In this document: positions 34,856-44,710 of the stretch, piece after piece | How the letters are laid out: every line of letters begins with the position of its first letter | Numbering within the stretch: the first letter of the stretch is position 1 | DNA from: Bradyrhizobium canariense | GTDB taxonomy: Bacteria; Pseudomonadota; Alphaproteobacteria; Rhizobiales; Xanthobacteraceae | Assembly (NCBI RefSeq): GCF_019402665.1 | Contig: NZ_VSST01000081.1 | Span: forward strand, 1-64,000 | Direction of reading: 5' to 3' | DNA length: 64,000 nt | Notes under the pieces: model-generated | Databases searched by the model: none | The model's input: only the letters and a program-made list of their open reading frames with translations | What the model was told of the DNA's origin: nothing | Position numbers and translations under genes: made by a program

Positions 34856-35202
34856 TATTCCCTGATCTCTCTGCCCTGTTTCGCATATCGAAACTCGAAT
34901 GCACCAGTTCCGTAGTTTAACGCATATCGCGCGCTGATTGAAACCATTCAACGCGCTCCGGGCATGCGACATCGTCGGAAACATGTGGGTGACATCCCGC
35001 CGAAAGTAGGAACGACGCATTCGCACCGCGGCATTTTTTTGCCGATTTCATCTCCGCTCTTGCATCGCTGCAACACTTCTCGCGCGTTCGAGACTGAATC
35101 GGAACGTTGGTGGCGTTCATCGCTTGTATTTCACATCACACCGGCTCAAGATCATTTTCGAAAGCAATACTCCGGCATGTGAACCGGCTGAGGGGCGGCC
35201 AT
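34856..35202. other. Intergenic region, divergent
   Basis: 347 bases between the HerA-like gene and the next plus-strand gene. It is AT-richer than the genes. I looked for EcfG-type boxes: GGAAC occurs twice but with no CGTT at proper spacing. Nothing else recognised. Confidence 0.4.
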
Positions 35203-35568
35203 ATGGACGAGCTAATCGGGCGGCTGGCGACAAACGCCAGCATAGATAGTGCTGTCGCTGAAAAGACCGTCGGCATTATCCTGGGCTTCCTCCGCAACGA
35301 GGGTCCTTCCGACAGCGTCCAGGTACTCATCGACCAGATTCCAGGTGCAGAAGCGGCAATCGAGGCATCCCGCAGCGGCGGAGGACTGTCGCGGCTGATG
35401 GGCGGCGGCCTGATGGCGGTCAGCACGCGCCTGATGGGCATGGGACTCGGCATGTCCGAGATTCAGAACGTCGCCCGTGAACTTTTTCGCTTCGGCCGAG
35501 ACAAAATCGGAGCGGATCAGATGGGCAAGATCATCGCGGGGACCCCGGGCCTCAGCCAGTTCGCCTGA
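35203..35568 (+). CDS. DUF2267-like small protein
   Basis: A 121-aa soluble protein beginning MDELIGRLATNASIDSAVAE and containing VGIILGFLRNEGPSDSVQVLI, then a Gly/Ser/Met stretch and FRFGRDKIGADQMGKIIAGTPGL. It resembles DUF2267/DUF2780-type helical proteins. Strong GAGGGG Shine-Dalgarno before the ATG; the frame is open upstream but without a better start. No function known. It precedes the DUF4332 gene by 26 bases. Confidence 0.55.
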   Translation: MDELIGRLATNASIDSAVAEKTVGIILGFLRNEGPSDSVQVLIDQIPGAEAAIEASRSGGGLSRLMGGGLMAVSTRLMGMGLGMSEIQNVARELFRFGRDKIGADQMGKIIAGTPGLSQFA

Positions 35569-35594
35569 CGCCTGCGCATTTCACATCGAGTATC

Positions 35595-36002
35595 ATGACA
35601 TATCCGATCTCCGAGATTGAGGGCCTGTCGGCCTTTGCCGCCAACAAGTTGAAGGCGCACGGTATCCGCACCACCGATGCGCTGCTCGAGGCGGCCTCGA
35701 CCGTAAAGGGCCGCAAGGCGCTCTCCGCCAAGACCGGCATCAGCGAGCAGTTGCTGCTGGAATGGGCCAACGTCTCCGACTACATGCGCATTCCCGGCAT
35801 GGGCAGGGCCAAGGTCGGCCTGGTCCGCGCCGCCGGCGTCACCACCGTGCGCGAGCTCGCCTACCGAAATCCGGCAAGGCTCGCCCAGAGCATGCGGGAC
35901 GCCAACGAGAAGAAAAAGCTGCTCCGCATCCTGCCCTCGGAGAAGTCGGTCGGCGACATCATCGCCAAAGCGAAGAAGCTGCCGCCTAAGATTTCGTATT
36001 AG
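35595..36002 (+). CDS. DUF4332 helix-hairpin-helix protein
   Basis: A 135-aa DUF4332 protein. Two helix-hairpin-helix-like motifs can be seen: ISEIEGLSAFAANKLKAHGI at the start and MRIPGMGRAKVGLVRAAGV in the middle, the latter with the GMGRAK hairpin. Such motifs bind DNA non-specifically. It lies between a DUF2267-like gene and folP on one strand. Function unknown. Confidence 0.75.
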   Translation: MTYPISEIEGLSAFAANKLKAHGIRTTDALLEAASTVKGRKALSAKTGISEQLLLEWANVSDYMRIPGMGRAKVGLVRAAGVTTVRELAYRNPARLAQSMRDANEKKKLLRILPSEKSVGDIIAKAKKLPPKISY

Positions 36003-36087
36003 GGTTGCCCCTCTCCGCATACGGAGTGGGCGCTACTCTCTCGGCATCGTTTTGCCCGATGGGCAACAATGCATCCCCCAACTCCGC

Positions 36088-36187
36088 CGTCATACCCCGC
36101 AAAAGCGGGGTATCCAGTACGCCGCGGCTCCTCCGTATCGCGGTGCTGTCACTGGAATACTGGATTGCCCGCCTTCGCGGGCAATGA
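36088..36187. repeat. Dispersed palindromic repeat (family C)
   Basis: A ~100-base element built of two hairpins: ATACCCCGC-AAAA-GCGGGGTAT at 36092-36113 and ATTGCCCGC-CTTC-GCGGGCAAT at 36164-36185, with outer arms ATCCAGTA / TACTGGAT between them. It separates the DUF4332 gene and folP. Confidence 0.7.
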
Positions 36188-36275
36188 CAGCGAGGGTGTG
36201 CGACGCCCTGCCCAACGCTGGCAACCCACGCCTTCCCGTCTTGACTCCCCCTCCCCGACCGCTAAAGCGGGCCGC

Positions 36276-37132
<857 letters not shown>

Positions 37133-37136
<4 letters not shown>

Positions 37137-37501
37137 CCGATACGATCTTCGTGAGCGGCCTGTCGATCCATGCCCGCCACGGCGTGATGGAGCACGAAAC
37201 GGAAGTCGGCCAGCGCTTCGTCATCGACCTCGAGCTCTATACCGACCTGTCGGAGCCTTCCCGCAGCGACCGGCTCGCCGACACCGTGTCCTACGCCGAC
37301 GTCGTGGCGACCACCACCGCGGCCTTCAAGAACACCAACTACAAGCTGCTGGAGCGCGCGGCCGGCGCGGTCGCCGACGCCATCCTGTCGCACTTTCCGC
37401 GCATCCGTGCGGTCAAGATCACCGTGCACAAGCCGCATGCGCCGATCGCCGCGATCTTCGACGACGTCGGCGTCATGCTGACGCGCTCGCGGCACCCCTG
37501 A
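37133..37501 (+). CDS. folB: Dihydroneopterin aldolase
   Basis: A 122-aa dihydroneopterin aldolase. Family residues: IHARHGVMEHETEVGQRFVIDL near the start, SYADVVATTTA, YKLLERAAGAVADAIL, and the catalytic Lys in VKITVHKP. It cleaves dihydroneopterin to the hydroxymethyl pterin used by FolK. Overlaps the folP stop by four bases and ends one base before folK: strict operon. Confidence 0.93.
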
Positions 37502-37502
37502 C

Positions 37503-37994
37503 ATGGCAAGCGTCCTGATCGCGCTCGGCGGCAATGTCGGCGATGTCCGCGCGACCTTCCAGAAGGCGATCGCCCATATCTGCGGCATGGCGCAGGCGGC
37601 GTTGATCGCGCGCTCGTCGGACTATGCGACGCCGCCCTGGGGCGACGAGGACCAGGCTCCCTTCATCAACGCCTGCGTTGAGATCGAGACCGATCTCGAT
37701 CCGCATGCGCTGCTGTTCGTGATGCAGAAGGTCGAGCAGAAATTCGGCCGCATGCGCGATAAGGAGCGGCGCTGGGGCCCGCGCACGCTCGATCTCGACA
37801 TGATCGCGTATGACGACGTCTCGATGCAGAAACCCGATCTGACCCTGCCGCATCCGCGCCTGTTCGAGCGCGCCTTTGTGCTGGTGCCGCTGGCCGAGAT
37901 CGCGCCCGACCGCGTGATCGCAGGCATTCGTGTCCATGACGGTCTCGCCAGCGTCTCGACACAAGGCATTGAGCGGCTTCCGGATACCGGTTAA
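37503..37994 (+). CDS. folK: HPPK pyrophosphokinase
   Basis: A 163-aa 6-hydroxymethyl-7,8-dihydropterin pyrophosphokinase. Motifs: IALGGNVGDVRATF, TPPWGDEDQAPFINA, and the diphosphate/Mg site KERRWGPRTLDLDMI, followed by the PHPRLFERAFVLVPL strand. Makes the pterin substrate of FolP. Last of the folate operon; the mutA gene begins 81 bases downstream on the same strand. Confidence 0.95.
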   Translation: MASVLIALGGNVGDVRATFQKAIAHICGMAQAALIARSSDYATPPWGDEDQAPFINACVEIETDLDPHALLFVMQKVEQKFGRMRDKERRWGPRTLDLDMIAYDDVSMQKPDLTLPHPRLFERAFVLVPLAEIAPDRVIAGIRVHDGLASVSTQGIERLPDTG

Positions 37995-38075
37995 CCAAAA
38001 ACAACCGTTTGCAGGGACGGCCGGCCGTGGCAATTTCGCCTGCGAACAACAAGATTTTCGGGAGCCCCTCGCCGC

Positions 38076-39947
38076 ATGACCTCCGCGACTGACGACCTGC
38101 CGCTGGCGGCGGATTTTCCCAAGGCGACCGTCGAAGACTGGCGCAAGCTGGTCGATGGCGTGCTGAAGGGCGCGCCGTTCGAGAAGCTGGTCGGCAAGAC
38201 CTATGACGGACTCAAGATCGAGCCGCTCTATCCGCGCGCCAAAGGTGTTGCGCCCGTGGTGGGGCGGCCGGCGGCGGCGCCCTGGCAGATCATGCAGCGG
38301 ATCGACCATCCCGATGCAAGTGCGGCGAATGAGCAGGCACTGACCGATCTCGAAAATGGCGCGACAGGGCTTGCGCTGGTGTTCGCCGGCGGCAATGCCG
38401 CTCACGGTTTCGGGCTGGAACCGACCGCGGACGCAGTCGCAAAGATCTTGAAGGACATCCATCTCGATGCCGGCATCGGGCTGGAGCTCGAGATCGGTCC
38501 GCAATCGCGGATGGCGGCGATCCACGTCGCGGAATATGTGAAGAGCAATGGCATCGATCCCGCCGCCTGCGACATCCGCTTCGGCCTCGACCCGCTCGCG
38601 GCCGCCGCGGTGTGGGGCCACAGCCCCTATACCTGGGATGAGATCGTTCCGGCCGTCACCGGCGGCATCAAGGGCCTGGCCGCGCTCGGCTTCAAGGGTC
38701 CGTTCGCTTCGGCCGACGGACGCGTGATCCACGATGCCGGCGGCTCGGAGGCGCAGGAGCTCGCCTTCGTGCTTGCCTGCGGCATCGCCTATTTGCGCGC
38801 GATCGAAGGCGCCGGCGTTCCGCTGGAGCAGGCGCAGGGCATGGTCTATGCGCGGCTTGCCGCGGATGCAGATCAGTTCCTCACCATGGCAAAATTCCGC
38901 GCCTTGCGACTGCTGTGGGCGCGTATCGAGACGGCGTGCGGGCTCGCGCCAAAACCGCTGTTCATCGTCGCCGATACCGCCTGGCGCATGCTGACGCAGC
39001 GCGATCCCTATGTGAACATGCTGCGCGCGACCATGGCGACGTTTGCGGCCGGACTCGCCGGCGCCAACGCGATCACCGTGCTGCCGCATACGCTGGCGCT
39101 CGGCCTGCCCGATCCGTTCGCGCGGCGCGTGGCGCGCAATACGCAAGCCGTGCTGCTGGAAGAGAGCAATCTCGCCAAGGTCAGCGATCCCGCGGCAGGC
39201 GCAGGCGGCATCGAGACGCTGACGGGCCAGCTCTGCGATGCGGCCTGGGCGCTGTTCCAGGAGAGCGAGAAAGCCGGCGGCGCCTTCGCTGCGCTTCAGC
39301 AGGGCCTGTTCCAGAGCAAGGTCGCAGCCGCGCGAAAAGCCCGCGACGCCAACATCGCAAAACGCCGCGACGTGCTGACCGGCGCCAGCGAGTTTCCGAA
39401 CCTGCACGAGAACGAGACTGCGGTGTTGAAGGCGACACCGATCGCGCTGCCGCCTTATGGCGAGCAAAAATACAAGTTCGACGCGCTGCCGCCGATCCGG
39501 CTAGCGGAACCGTTCGAGGCGCTGCGGGACAAATCCGATGCGGCCTTGAAGGCCCGCGGCGCGCGGCCGAAAGTGTTCTTGGCCAATCTCGGCACGCCCG
39601 CCGATTTCACGGCTCGCGCGACCTTTGCCAAGAGCTTGTTCGAGACCGGCGGCATCCAGGCCGTCGACAGCGAGGGCTTCGCCGATCCGGCCCAGTTAGC
39701 TGCAGCCTTTAAAGCCTCCGGTGCCGGGCTCGCCTGTCTTTGTTCCAGCGACAAGGTGTATGCGGAACACGCCGAAGCCGCGGCGAAGGCCCTGCAAACC
39801 GCCGGGGCCCGACTTATCTATCTGGCAGGCCGCCCGACTGATGCCGAGGCGGCGCTGCGTGCAGCCGGCGTCACCGGCTTCGTCTTTGCCGGTGGCGATG
39901 CGCTTGCGACGCTGCAAGACACGTATCGACGGATGGAGCAGCCATGA
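38076..39947 (+). CDS. mutA: Methylmalonyl-CoA mutase small subunit
   Basis: A 623-aa subunit paired with MutB. The N-terminal half follows the mutase TIM-barrel (VEDWRKLVDGVLKGAPFEKL, PYTWDEIVPAVTGG), and the C-terminal ~130 residues form a B12-type fold (KVFLANLGTPADFTAR...ACLCSSD) that lacks the DxHxxG cobalamin motif, as in non-catalytic small subunits. With MutB it would convert methylmalonyl-CoA to succinyl-CoA, the last step of propionyl-CoA use. GGGAG lies before the ATG. Its TGA overlaps the GFA gene by four bases. Confidence 0.88.
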   Translation: MTSATDDLPLAADFPKATVEDWRKLVDGVLKGAPFEKLVGKTYDGLKIEPLYPRAKGVAPVVGRPAAAPWQIMQRIDHPDASAANEQALTDLENGATGLALVFAGGNAAHGFGLEPTADAVAKILKDIHLDAGIGLELEIGPQSRMAAIHVAEYVKSNGIDPAACDIRFGLDPLAAAAVWGHSPYTWDEIVPAVTGGIKGLAALGFKGPFASADGRVIHDAGGSEAQELAFVLACGIAYLRAIEGAGVPLEQAQGMVYARLAADADQFLTMAKFRALRLLWARIETACGLAPKPLFIVADTAWRMLTQRDPYVNMLRATMATFAAGLAGANAITVLPHTLALGLPDPFARRVARNTQAVLLEESNLAKVSDPAAGAGGIETLTGQLCDAAWALFQESEKAGGAFAALQQGLFQSKVAAARKARDANIAKRRDVLTGASEFPNLHENETAVLKATPIALPPYGEQKYKFDALPPIRLAEPFEALRDKSDAALKARGARPKVFLANLGTPADFTARATFAKSLFETGGIQAVDSEGFADPAQLAAAFKASGAGLACLCSSDKVYAEHAEAAAKALQTAGARLIYLAGRPTDAEAALRAAGVTGFVFAGGDALATLQDTYRRMEQP

Positions 39948-40408
39948 CGGAAGCAGGCAAACCCGTTCTCACCGGCGGCTGCCAATGCGGGGCAGTGCGC
40001 TTCGGAGTCATGACGGCGCCGAACAGGGTTTCGATCTGCCACTGCCGGATGTGCCAGAAGGCCAGCGGCGCGCCGTTCGCCTCTTTTGCCGACGTCAACA
40101 AGACGGACTTTGCCTGGACCAAGGGGCAGCCCTCGTTCTTCCGCTCCTCCTCGATCGCCGAGCGCGGCTTTTGCGCCGCCTGCGGCACGCCGCTGAGCTT
40201 TGGCCGCATCGACGGCGACCGCATCGAGATCATGACCGGCGCGTTCGACCGCCCCGACCACGTGGTGCCGACGCGGCAGTTCGGCACCGAGTCCCGTCTC
40301 GGCTGGGTGGTCGGGATCGCCAATCTACCAAGCCAGACCACGCAGCAGAATTACGGACCGGAGAAGATGGCGACCATCGTCAGCCATCAGCATCCGGATC
40401 ATGATTAA
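39944..40408 (+). CDS. GFA/CENP-V-family zinc protein
   Basis: A 154-aa protein of the GFA (glutathione-dependent formaldehyde-activating, CENP-V-like) family. The zinc Cys residues are present: GGCQCGAVRF, CHCRMCQKASGAPF and FCAACGTPL. Such proteins bind zinc and glutathione-like ligands; enzyme activity is often unclear. It starts with ATGA overlap inside the end of mutA and is 23 bases upstream of mutB: inserted between the two mutase genes yet in the same operon. Confidence 0.85.
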   Translation: MTEAGKPVLTGGCQCGAVRFGVMTAPNRVSICHCRMCQKASGAPFASFADVNKTDFAWTKGQPSFFRSSSIAERGFCAACGTPLSFGRIDGDRIEIMTGAFDRPDHVVPTRQFGTESRLGWVVGIANLPSQTTQQNYGPEKMATIVSHQHPDHD

Positions 40409-40431
40409 GCGCCTATGATATGGTTGAAAGC

Positions 40432-42588
40432 ATGAGCCGCATTCCCAATTTCGCCGACGTCGCCTTCGAGCGAGCCGCCACCGGCGCCCCGACCGGCAGC
40501 GCCGAGCCGTGGCTGACGCCCGAGGGCATTCTGGTGAAGCCCGCTTATAGCGAGGCCGATCTGGCCGGGCTCGATTTCCTCGAGACCTATCCGGGTATCG
40601 CGCCTTATCTGCGCGGCCCCTACCCGACCATGTATGTCAACCAGCCCTGGACTGTGCGGCAATATGCCGGCTTCTCCACGGCGGAGGACTCCAACGCGTT
40701 CTACCGCCGCAACCTCGCGGCCGGACAAAAGGGCCTTTCGGTCGCCTTCGACCTCGCCACCCATCGCGGCTATGACAGCGACCATCCACGCGTCGGCGGC
40801 GACGTCGGCATGGCCGGCGTTGCCATCGATTCCATCTACGACATGCGCACGCTGTTCGCCGGGATTCCGCTCGACCAGATGAGCGTGTCCATGACCATGA
40901 ACGGCGCGGTGCTGCCGATCCTCGCGCTCTACGTTGCGGCCGCCGAGGAACAGGGCGTGCCGCCGGAGAAGCTCTCAGGGACCATTCAGAACGACATTCT
41001 GAAAGAGTTCATGGTGCGCAATACCTACATCTATCCGCCCGCGCCTTCGATGCGGATCATCTCGGACATTTTCGCGTACACCTCGCAAAAAATGCCGAAA
41101 TACAATTCGATCTCGATCTCCGGCTATCACATGCAGGAGGCCGGGGCGACGCAGGACCTCGAGCTCGCCTATACGCTGGCTGACGGCGTCGAATATCTTC
41201 GTGCCGGCCTTGCCGCGGGCCTCGATGTCGACCGCTTCGCGCCGCGGCTGTCGTTCTTCTGGGCGACCGGGATGAACTTCTTCATGGAAGTGGCCAAGAT
41301 GCGCGCCGCGCGGCTGCTCTGGGCGAAACTGCTCAAGCCTTTCAATCCGAAGGATCCGCGCTCGCTGTCACTGCGCACGCATTGCCAGACATCCGGCTGG
41401 TCGCTGACCGCGCAGGACGTCTTCAACAACGTGATGCGCACGACGGTGGAAGCGATGGCGGCGACGCAGGGTCACACCCAGTCGCTGCACACCAACGCGC
41501 TCGACGAGGCGCTGGCGCTGCCGACCGATTTCTCCGCGCGTATCGCCCGCAACACCCAGCTCTTCCTGCAGCAGGAGAGCGGCACCACCCGCATCATCGA
41601 TCCCTGGGGCGGTTCGTATTACGTCGAGCGTCTCACGCGCGACCTCGCCGCCAAGGCCTGGAGCCACATCCAGGAGGTCGAGGAGCTCGGCGGCATGGCC
41701 AAGGCGATCGAGGCCGGCGTACCGAAGCTGCGCATCGAGGAAGCCTCGGCCAAGACCCAGGCCCGCATCGATGCCGGCAAGCAGGCGGTGATCGGGGTCA
41801 ACAAATACAAGCCGACCGACGAAGCTCCGATCGATATTCTCAAGGTCGACAATACCAATGTCCGCCGGCTCCAGATCGACAAGCTGACGCGGCTGAAATC
41901 CGAACGCAACCAGAAGGACGTCGAGGCCGCGCTCGCCGCGCTGACGCGCTCGGCCGGCGAAGGCAACGGCAATCTGTTGGCGCTGGCGATCGACGCCGCG
42001 CGCGCGAAGGCAACCGTCGGGGAGATCTCGGACGCGATGGAGAAGGTGTTCGGCCGGCACCGCGCCGAGATCAAATCCATCACCGGCGTCTACAAGCGGG
42101 AGGCGTCCAGCATGGGTAACCGGGTCGAGAAGGTTCAGGCACTGATCGACGCCTTCGAGGAGGCGGAAGGCCGCCGCCCGCGCATCCTGGTCGCAAAGAT
42201 CGGCCAGGACGGTCACGACCGCGGCCAGAAGGTGATCGCGTCGGCATTCGCCGATATCGGCTTCGACGTCGACATCGGGCCGCTGTTCGCGACTGCCGAC
42301 GAAGCCGCGCGGCAAGCTGTCGAGAACGACGTCCACATCCTCGGCGTCTCCTCGCTTGCCGCCGCCCACCTCACCGCGGTGCCGGAATTGAAGGCCGCGC
42401 TGAAGAAGCAGGGCCGCGACGACATCATGATCATTGTCGGCGGCGTAGTGCCGCCACAGGATTACGATGCACTCTACGCGGCCGGCGCGGAAGCCATCTT
42501 CCCGCCGGGCACCGTGATCGCGGACGCGGCCGAGGAGCTGATCCGCAAGCTGAACGCCCGGCTCGGGCATAGCGAGGCGGCGGAGTAG
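40432..42588 (+). CDS. mutB: Methylmalonyl-CoA mutase large subunit
   Basis: A 718-aa catalytic subunit. N-terminal barrel marks: YPTMYVNQPWTVRQYAGFST, SVAFDLATHRGYDSDHPRV, and GYHMQEAGA; the C-terminal B12 domain holds the cobalamin-binding IGQDGHDRGQKV (DGHDRG) and SSLAAAHLTAVPEL. Rearranges (R)-methylmalonyl-CoA to succinyl-CoA with adenosylcobalamin. Start at ATG 40432; an ATG four codons upstream is an alternative. The chaperone meaB lies ~5 kb downstream. Confidence 0.95.
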   Translation: MSRIPNFADVAFERAATGAPTGSAEPWLTPEGILVKPAYSEADLAGLDFLETYPGIAPYLRGPYPTMYVNQPWTVRQYAGFSTAEDSNAFYRRNLAAGQKGLSVAFDLATHRGYDSDHPRVGGDVGMAGVAIDSIYDMRTLFAGIPLDQMSVSMTMNGAVLPILALYVAAAEEQGVPPEKLSGTIQNDILKEFMVRNTYIYPPAPSMRIISDIFAYTSQKMPKYNSISISGYHMQEAGATQDLELAYTLADGVEYLRAGLAAGLDVDRFAPRLSFFWATGMNFFMEVAKMRAARLLWAKLLKPFNPKDPRSLSLRTHCQTSGWSLTAQDVFNNVMRTTVEAMAATQGHTQSLHTNALDEALALPTDFSARIARNTQLFLQQESGTTRIIDPWGGSYYVERLTRDLAAKAWSHIQEVEELGGMAKAIEAGVPKLRIEEASAKTQARIDAGKQAVIGVNKYKPTDEAPIDILKVDNTNVRRLQIDKLTRLKSERNQKDVEAALAALTRSAGEGNGNLLALAIDAARAKATVGEISDAMEKVFGRHRAEIKSITGVYKREASSMGNRVEKVQALIDAFEEAEGRRPRILVAKIGQDGHDRGQKVIASAFADIGFDVDIGPLFATADEAARQAVENDVHILGVSSLAAAHLTAVPELKAALKKQGRDDIMIIVGGVVPPQDYDALYAAGAEAIFPPGTVIADAAEELIRKLNARLGHSEAAE

Positions 42589-42617
42589 GTCGCTATCGAC
42601 CTTCGAAAGGACAGTGC

Positions 42618-43412
42618 GTGATATTTTCCGCGCCAGCGTTGATGCGCGCGCTAACTTTGGTCGCAGCCTGCAGCGCGTTGTTGGCTACCGCGCATGCCGC
42701 CGATCGCAAGCCCGACGCGGTCATCAAGACCAAGAGCATCGAAGCCCGCGTCTTCCTCGACGACAAGGTCAAGGTCGATGCGGCGCTGGCGGCCGACTGC
42801 CTGATTGAAGGCAAGAAGTGGATCGACAAGAACGCGGCAGAAGCCGCCGCCTCGCGCAAAGAGGATCCGCAATTCTTCAGGGATGGCGGCTGGGACTTCG
42901 AGCGCAAATATGCGGTCCGCTCCGTCGTTGCCGACCGCTATGTCAGCATCCTGCGCAACGACTATATGGACACCCACGGTGCCCATCCCAATTCCGATGT
43001 GAACACGGTCCTGTGGGACAAGGCGGAGAACAAGCGCATCTCCATCCGCCCGTTCTTCGCCGAGACCGCCGACAACGGCGCGGCCATGAAGGCAATGGTG
43101 AAGGCGGTGATCGCATCGTTGAAGATCGAGAAGAAGAAGCGCGATACCAGCGAGACCGCGACCGACGAATGGTTCAAGAGCGTGGAGCCGAGCCTGCTCA
43201 AGATCGGCGCGGTGACGCTCGCGCCTTCAACCGACGCGGGCAAGAGTTCCGGCCTCACTTTCCACTACCCGCCCTACGCAGTCGGCCCTTACGCCGAGGG
43301 CGAATATGTCGCATTCGTGCCGTGGGAAACGCTGAAGCCCTATCTCAGCGCGGAAGGCACCCGCATCTTCGGTGGCGCACGGCCAAAGGGCGACGCGGAC
43401 GAGCCGCAGTGA
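42618..43412 (+). CDS. Exported DUF3298/DUF4163-like protein
   Basis: A 264-aa exported protein: signal peptide of ~28 residues (ALMRALTLVAACSALLATAHA), then a DUF4163-like region and a DUF3298-like C-terminal domain (TFHYPPYAVGPYAEGEYVAFVPWETLKPYL), the fold also found in anti-sigma RsiV. AAGGAC precedes the GTG start. It lies 29 bases downstream of mutB. Function unknown; probably periplasmic and lysozyme-inhibitor-like by fold (inference). Confidence 0.75.
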   Translation: MIFSAPALMRALTLVAACSALLATAHAADRKPDAVIKTKSIEARVFLDDKVKVDAALAADCLIEGKKWIDKNAAEAAASRKEDPQFFRDGGWDFERKYAVRSVVADRYVSILRNDYMDTHGAHPNSDVNTVLWDKAENKRISIRPFFAETADNGAAMKAMVKAVIASLKIEKKKRDTSETATDEWFKSVEPSLLKIGAVTLAPSTDAGKSSGLTFHYPPYAVGPYAEGEYVAFVPWETLKPYLSAEGTRIFGGARPKGDADEPQ

Positions 43413-43543
43413 TCCCGTCGTGAGCAACGCCGCGTAGCTCTCTAAGCGCTGGTCGCGTTGCCTTGCAGCCGCGCTGCAAAGCCGACTAGAATGTCGCCAT
43501 TGGCAAGAGCGCCTGACGTCATGGGCGCCGCTGGGAGGCATTG

Positions 43544-44536
43544 ATGTCCAAGATTACGCGCCGCACCTTTGCGGCCTCTTCCGCTGCGGTTGCGGCATCC
43601 GCCGCATTCGGCCTCACACCCGCACTTGCACAAGCCTATCCGGCGCGGCCCGTCACCGTGATCGTGCCCTGGGGCGCGGGCGGCGGCACCGACGCGACTG
43701 CGCGCATTGTCGCAGCGCTGCTGGAGAAGGATCTCGGCCAGCCCTTCAACGTGGTCAATCGCACCGGCGGCTCCGGCGTCGTCGGCCATACCGCGATCGC
43801 GACCGCGCAGCCCGACGGCTACACCATCGGCATGCTCACGGTCGAAATCTCGATGATGCACTGGCAAGGGCTGACCGAGCTGGCGCCGAAGAGCTACACC
43901 CCGCTCGCGCTGATGAACGAAGATCCCCCGGGCATCCAGGTCTCCTCCTCCTCGCCTTACAAGACGGTGAAGGAACTCGCGGAAGCCATCAAGGCGGCCC
44001 CTCCCGGCAAGTTCAAGGCCTCCGGCACCGGCCAGGGCGGCATCTGGCATCTCGCGCTGGTCGGCTGGATGCAGGCGATGGGCCTGCCCGCCAACCAGGT
44101 CGCCTGGGTTCCGTCGAACGGCGCCGCACCCGCGATGCAGGACCTCGCCGCCGGCGGCCTCGACCTCACCACCTGCTCGGTGCCGGAAGCCCGCGCCATC
44201 ATCGAGGCCGGCAAGGCCAGGAGCCTTGCCATCATGGCGCCGGCGCGCAATCCAATCTTCAAGGACGTGCCGACGCTGAAGGAGGCGATGGGCATCGACT
44301 ACGCGACCGGCGCCTGGCGCGGCATCGGCGCGCCGAAGAGCCTGCCGCCGGAGATCGCAACGAAGCTCACCGCGGCGCTGCAGAAGGTTTATGACTCCGC
44401 CGAGTTCAAGGACTTCATGGGCAATCGGGGCTTCGGCACCGTGTGGGGCGATGCCGGCCAGTTCGCAAGCTTCATGGACAAGGGCGACGCCCAGATGGGC
44501 GAAGCGATGAAGGCGGCGGGTCTGAGCAAGGCGTGA
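43544..44536 (+). CDS. tctC: TctC-type periplasmic receptor
   Basis: A 330-aa TTT-family receptor. The N-terminus MSKITRRTFAASSAAVAASA carries a twin-arginine motif (RRTF), so Tat export is likely. Core motifs: YPARPVTVIVPWGAGGGTDATAR, GGSGVVGHTAIATAQPDGYTIG. With TctB and TctA downstream it forms a complete carboxylate transporter; the ligand is unknown. Strong GGGAGG Shine-Dalgarno; the ATG at 43544 is used, not the TTG three bases before it. A palindromic repeat lies between it and tctB. Confidence 0.88.
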   Translation: MSKITRRTFAASSAAVAASAAFGLTPALAQAYPARPVTVIVPWGAGGGTDATARIVAALLEKDLGQPFNVVNRTGGSGVVGHTAIATAQPDGYTIGMLTVEISMMHWQGLTELAPKSYTPLALMNEDPPGIQVSSSSPYKTVKELAEAIKAAPPGKFKASGTGQGGIWHLALVGWMQAMGLPANQVAWVPSNGAAPAMQDLAAGGLDLTTCSVPEARAIIEAGKARSLAIMAPARNPIFKDVPTLKEAMGIDYATGAWRGIGAPKSLPPEIATKLTAALQKVYDSAEFKDFMGNRGFGTVWGDAGQFASFMDKGDAQMGEAMKAAGLSKA

Positions 44537-44541
44537 TTTGT

Positions 44542-44688
44542 CACCTCTCCCCGCTTGCGGGGGAGAGGTCGATTTGAGCGCAGCGCAAATTCGGGTGAGG
44601 ACGCGGCTCCGCGAGTCCGGCTTTCACCTCCATCGTGGACGCAGCCCCTCACCCCACCCCTCTCCCCGTAAGAACGGGGCGAGGGAGA
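44542..44688. repeat. Dispersed palindromic repeat (family D) inside tctCBA
   Basis: An element with a left hairpin CCTCTCCCC-GCTTGC-GGGGGAGAGG (44546-44568) and a right arm CCTCTCCCCGTAAGAACGGGG (from about 44657). It fills the gap between tctC and tctB. May fold in the mRNA and lower expression of tctBA relative to the receptor (inference). Confidence 0.65.
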
Positions 44689-44710
44689 AGAAATCTCATA
44701 GGATTCTCCC

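Noticed and set aside
34975..35130. EcfG (general stress) promoters GGAAC-N16-19-CGTT
   Set aside because: GGAAC occurs twice but CGTT is not at the right distance.
37995..38075. Cobalamin riboswitch before mutA
   Set aside because: The 81-base gap is too short and lacks the B12-box; none was found upstream of mutB or meaB either.
37473..39467. A 664-codon minus-strand open frame opposite folK and mutA
   Set aside because: Antisense to two clear genes and without any recognisable domain.
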